Shown here piece by piece: positions 62,224 to 64,000 of a stretch of DNA of 64,000 nucleotides. The stretch is from an uncultured Senegalimassilia sp. (GTDB taxonomy: Bacteria; Actinomycetota; Coriobacteriia; Coriobacteriales; Eggerthellaceae): assembly GCF_902464545.1 (NCBI RefSeq), contig NZ_CABQJR010000010.1, positions 1 through 64,000 of the forward strand. Direction: 5' to 3'. The notes below the pieces were generated by a model, which saw only the letters and a list, made by a program, of their open reading frames with translations, searched no databases and was not told the DNA's origin. How positions within the stretch are numbered: the first letter of the stretch is position 1; each line of letters starts with the position of its first letter. A program made the position numbers and the translations under genes.

Positions 62224-62268
62224 AAGCGTAACCTTCGGACATTCACATTCTTAGAGAAGGAGTAGGAA

Positions 62269-63159
62269 ATGACCGAGCCTCAAACCGCCGAAGAGCGCGT
62301 TGCCCTGAACCGCCAGCTTGCCCAGATGCTGAAGGGCGGCGTCATCATGGACGTCACCACGCCCGAGCAGGCGCACATCGCCGAGCAGGCGGGCGCTTGC
62401 GCCGTCATGGCGCTCGAGCGCATCCCCGCCGACATCCGCGCCGCCGGCGGCGTGTCCCGCATGAGCGACCCGAAGATGATCAAGGGTATCCAGGAGGCCG
62501 TTTCCATCCCCGTTATGGCAAAGTGCCGCATCGGCCACTTCGTTGAGGCCCAGGTGCTGCAGGCCATCGACATCGACTACATCGACGAGTCCGAGGTGCT
62601 GTCCCCGGCCGACGACACGTATCACATCGACAAGACCCAGTTCAACGTGCCGTTCGTCTGCGGCGCCCGTGACCTGGGCGAGGCGCTGCGCCGCATCGCC
62701 GAGGGCGCCACGATGATCCGCACCAAGGGCGAGCCCGGCACGGGCGACGTGGTGCAGGCCGTGCGTCATATGCGCATGATGAACGCCGAGATCCGCCGCA
62801 TCCAGAACCTGCGCGCCGACGAGCTGTTCGAGGCCGCCAAGCAGCTGCAGGTGCCCGTTGAGCTGGTGAAATACGTGCACGAGAACGGCAAGCTGCCTGT
62901 CGTGAACTTCGCCGCCGGCGGCGTTGCCACCCCGGCCGACGCTGCGCTCATGATGCAGCTGGGCGCCGAGGGCGTGTTCGTGGGCTCCGGCATCTTCAAG
63001 TCCGGCAATCCCGAGAAGCGAGCGCAGGCCATCGTGAAGGCCGTGGCGAACTACGCCGACGCCAAGCTCATCGCCGAGCTGTCCGAGGACCTGGGCGAGG
63101 CCATGGTCGGCATCAACGAGAGCGAGATCGCCCTCCTCATGGCAGAGCGCGGGAAGTAG
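62269..63159 (+). CDS. pdxS: Pyridoxal 5'-phosphate synthase subunit PdxS
   Basis: 296 residues, a TIM-barrel synthase that makes PLP from ribose 5-phosphate, glyceraldehyde 3-phosphate and ammonia supplied by PdxT. Conserved parts: [15 protein letters not shown], the first catalytic lysine in [15 protein letters not shown] near 84, [12 protein letters not shown], the second lysine in [13 protein letters not shown] near 152, and [28 protein letters not shown] precedes the ATG. pdxT follows after a 219-base gap filled by the three-hairpin element. Confidence 0.97.
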   Translation: MTEPQTAEERVALNRQLAQMLKGGVIMDVTTPEQAHIAEQAGACAVMALERIPADIRAAGGVSRMSDPKMIKGIQEAVSIPVMAKCRIGHFVEAQVLQAIDIDYIDESEVLSPADDTYHIDKTQFNVPFVCGARDLGEALRRIAEGATMIRTKGEPGTGDVVQAVRHMRMMNAEIRRIQNLRADELFEAAKQLQVPVELVKYVHENGKLPVVNFAAGGVATPADAALMMQLGAEGVFVGSGIFKSGNPEKRAQAIVKAVANYADAKLIAELSEDLGEAMVGINESEIALLMAERGK

Positions 63160-63330
63160 CCGTTTCGTTTTGCCTTCCGGCAAAACGAAACGGCTCGACG
63201 CTGCGGGCCGCTGCGGCACGCCGTCTTGCACCTCAGCTGCGCGGGCATGGCCCGAAGGCCAATGCCCGCTTGCTTCGGCGCAATACGACGCACCGCAGCG
63301 GCCCTCGCTGACTTTGACGCCGCCTGCGAG
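63160..63330 (+). repeat. Three-hairpin intergenic element, copy 2, between pdxS and pdxT
   Basis: Hairpin 1 is a perfect 15-bp stem, CCGTTTCGTTTTGCC with its complement (63160-63193). The outer stem pairs GGGCCGCTGCGG (63205-63216) with CCGCAGCGGCCC (63293-63304). The inner hairpin pairs GCGGGCATGGCC with GGCCAATGCCCGC (63241-63269). Each stem differs from copy 1 (37712-37879) by paired changes, while the connecting segments are nearly identical. It begins right after the pdxS stop codon. Confidence 0.88.
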
Positions 63331-63378
63331 GTTTTGAAGCGGGTGGCTTTTGGCTTGATGCGACCGAAGGGTTTCCCT

Positions 63379-64000
63379 ATGTCTAAGAAAATCGCTGTTT
63401 TGGCTGTTCAGGGGGCGTTTGTCGAGCATGAGCGCGCGCTGGCGAAGCTGGGTTGCGAATGCATCGAGCTTCGCCAGGGGCCCGATGTCGAACAGCCCTA
63501 CGATGCCCTGGTGCTGCCCGGGGGCGAGAGCACGGCGCAGGCGAAGATGCTGCGCGAGCTGGGCATGCTCGACGCGTTGAAGTCCCGCGTGGCTGCCGGC
63601 ATGCCGGTTCTGGGCACGTGCGCGGGCCTGATCTTGCTGGCGCAAAACGTCGAAGAAGGCGTTCCCGCCGCCGGCGATCCGAACGGCCCCGTTGCCGCAG
63701 GCGCAACCGCGGCGGGCGCCATCGGAACGCTGCCGGTGACGGTTCGCCGCAACGCGTACGGCCGCCAACTGGGAAGCTTCCGCACCGTTGCTCCCTGCGC
63801 CGGCTTGCCTGGCGTGCCGGATGGCGAAACCGTCGATATCCCGATGACGTTCATCCGCGCTCCGTTCATCAAGGAGGTGCATGAAGGCGCCGAGGTCCTG
63901 GCGCGTGTGGACGATCGCATCGTGGCCGTGCGCTCGGGCAATCAGCTGGGCGTCTCGTTTCACCCGGAGCTCGACGACAACCTGCGCATCCATGAACTGC
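63379..64000 (+). CDS. pdxT: Glutaminase subunit PdxT, cut by the window end
   Basis: About 207 residues visible; no stop codon before the window ends. PdxT hydrolyses glutamine and channels ammonia to PdxS. The start MSKKIAVLAVQGAF, PGGESTA near 50, the nucleophile cysteine in GTCAGLILLA near 79 and the catalytic histidine-glutamate in SFHPELD near 195 are present. The visible end (DNLRIHEL) is close to the normal C-terminus. The ATG at 63379 is the family start; only a weak AAGGG lies upstream. Confidence 0.93.
   Translation, partial: MSKKIAVLAVQGAFVEHERALAKLGCECIELRQGPDVEQPYDALVLPGGESTAQAKMLRELGMLDALKSRVAAGMPVLGTCAGLILLAQNVEEGVPAAGDPNGPVAAGATAAGAIGTLPVTVRRNAYGRQLGSFRTVAPCAGLPGVPDGETVDIPMTFIRAPFIKEVHEGAEVLARVDDRIVAVRSGNQLGVSFHPELDDNLRIHEL

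Noticed and set aside
1..64000. tRNA, rRNA, CRISPR arrays, transposase or prophage genes
   Set aside because: None was recognised on either strand; repeats found are too few and irregular for a CRISPR array.

Overview
The window reads as a high-GC actinobacterial chromosome, most likely from the class Coriobacteriia, family Eggerthellaceae. The signs are two LuxR-type regulators fused to a multi-spanning membrane domain, a TorD chaperone with a DmsA-like molybdoenzyme, the fhaA-fhaB-prpC-SEDS/PBP-pknB signalling operon, and a very large Coriobacteria-type VWA/isopeptide-pilin surface protein. This placement is inference from gene content; no rRNA or tRNA gene was found to confirm it.

Left part (0-15.8 kb). 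A repeat-rich intergenic region is followed by a leftward five-gene operon (fhaA, fhaB, PP2C phosphatase, a fused FtsW/RodA-PBP polymerase-transpeptidase, pknB) for phospho-regulated peptidoglycan synthesis. Next come a membrane LuxR regulator, a small secreted protein, a tandem winged-helix protein with TorD, a LOG-family protein, and a CIRCE-controlled, sequence-divergent GroEL without groES.

Accessory stretch (15.8-20.6 kb). A Fic protein with a winged helix sits behind four evenly spaced TTATACG/CGTATAA palindromes. It is followed by an SRAP (HMCES/YedK) protein, an HNH endonuclease gene of visibly lower GC, and a secreted EndA-like nuclease. This is the most island-like part of the window.

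Middle (20.7-42 kb). GlcD-like FAD oxidase, a membrane Ser/Thr kinase probably read from a leaderless mRNA, acetamidase/formamidase, a small membrane protein, an orphan DmsA-like molybdoenzyme, serS, a membrane protein, a stand-alone domain resembling the cyanophycin synthetase N-terminus plus a Ddl-like ATP-grasp ligase, YtxH, PRC-barrel, VTT and TM2 proteins, class I fructose-bisphosphate aldolase, an unknown protein and CstA.

Right part (42-64 kb). A second LuxR-type membrane regulator is frameshifted at a run of nine G and lies divergently from a 2408-residue VWA/isopeptide-repeat cell-wall protein, suggesting phase-variable control of a surface structure. Then a leftward 5-oxoproline operon (pxpB, pxpC, accB, accC, ycsI-like, pxpA), a TauE/SafE permease, a universal stress protein, an aminotransferase, and the vitamin B6 locus (PdxR divergent from pdxS and pdxT). 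The pdxR-pdxS intergenic region carries a perfect match to the ParB-binding parS consensus, and the pdxS-pdxT gap carries the second copy of a three-hairpin intergenic element whose first copy lies at 37.7 kb, with compensatory base changes in its stems.

The best candidates for something undescribed are the slippery-G LuxR switch beside the giant adhesin, the covarying three-hairpin element, the phased operator array of the Fic gene, the parS site in the pdxR promoter region, and the stand-alone cyanophycin-synthetase-like domain with its altered ATP-grasp partner.
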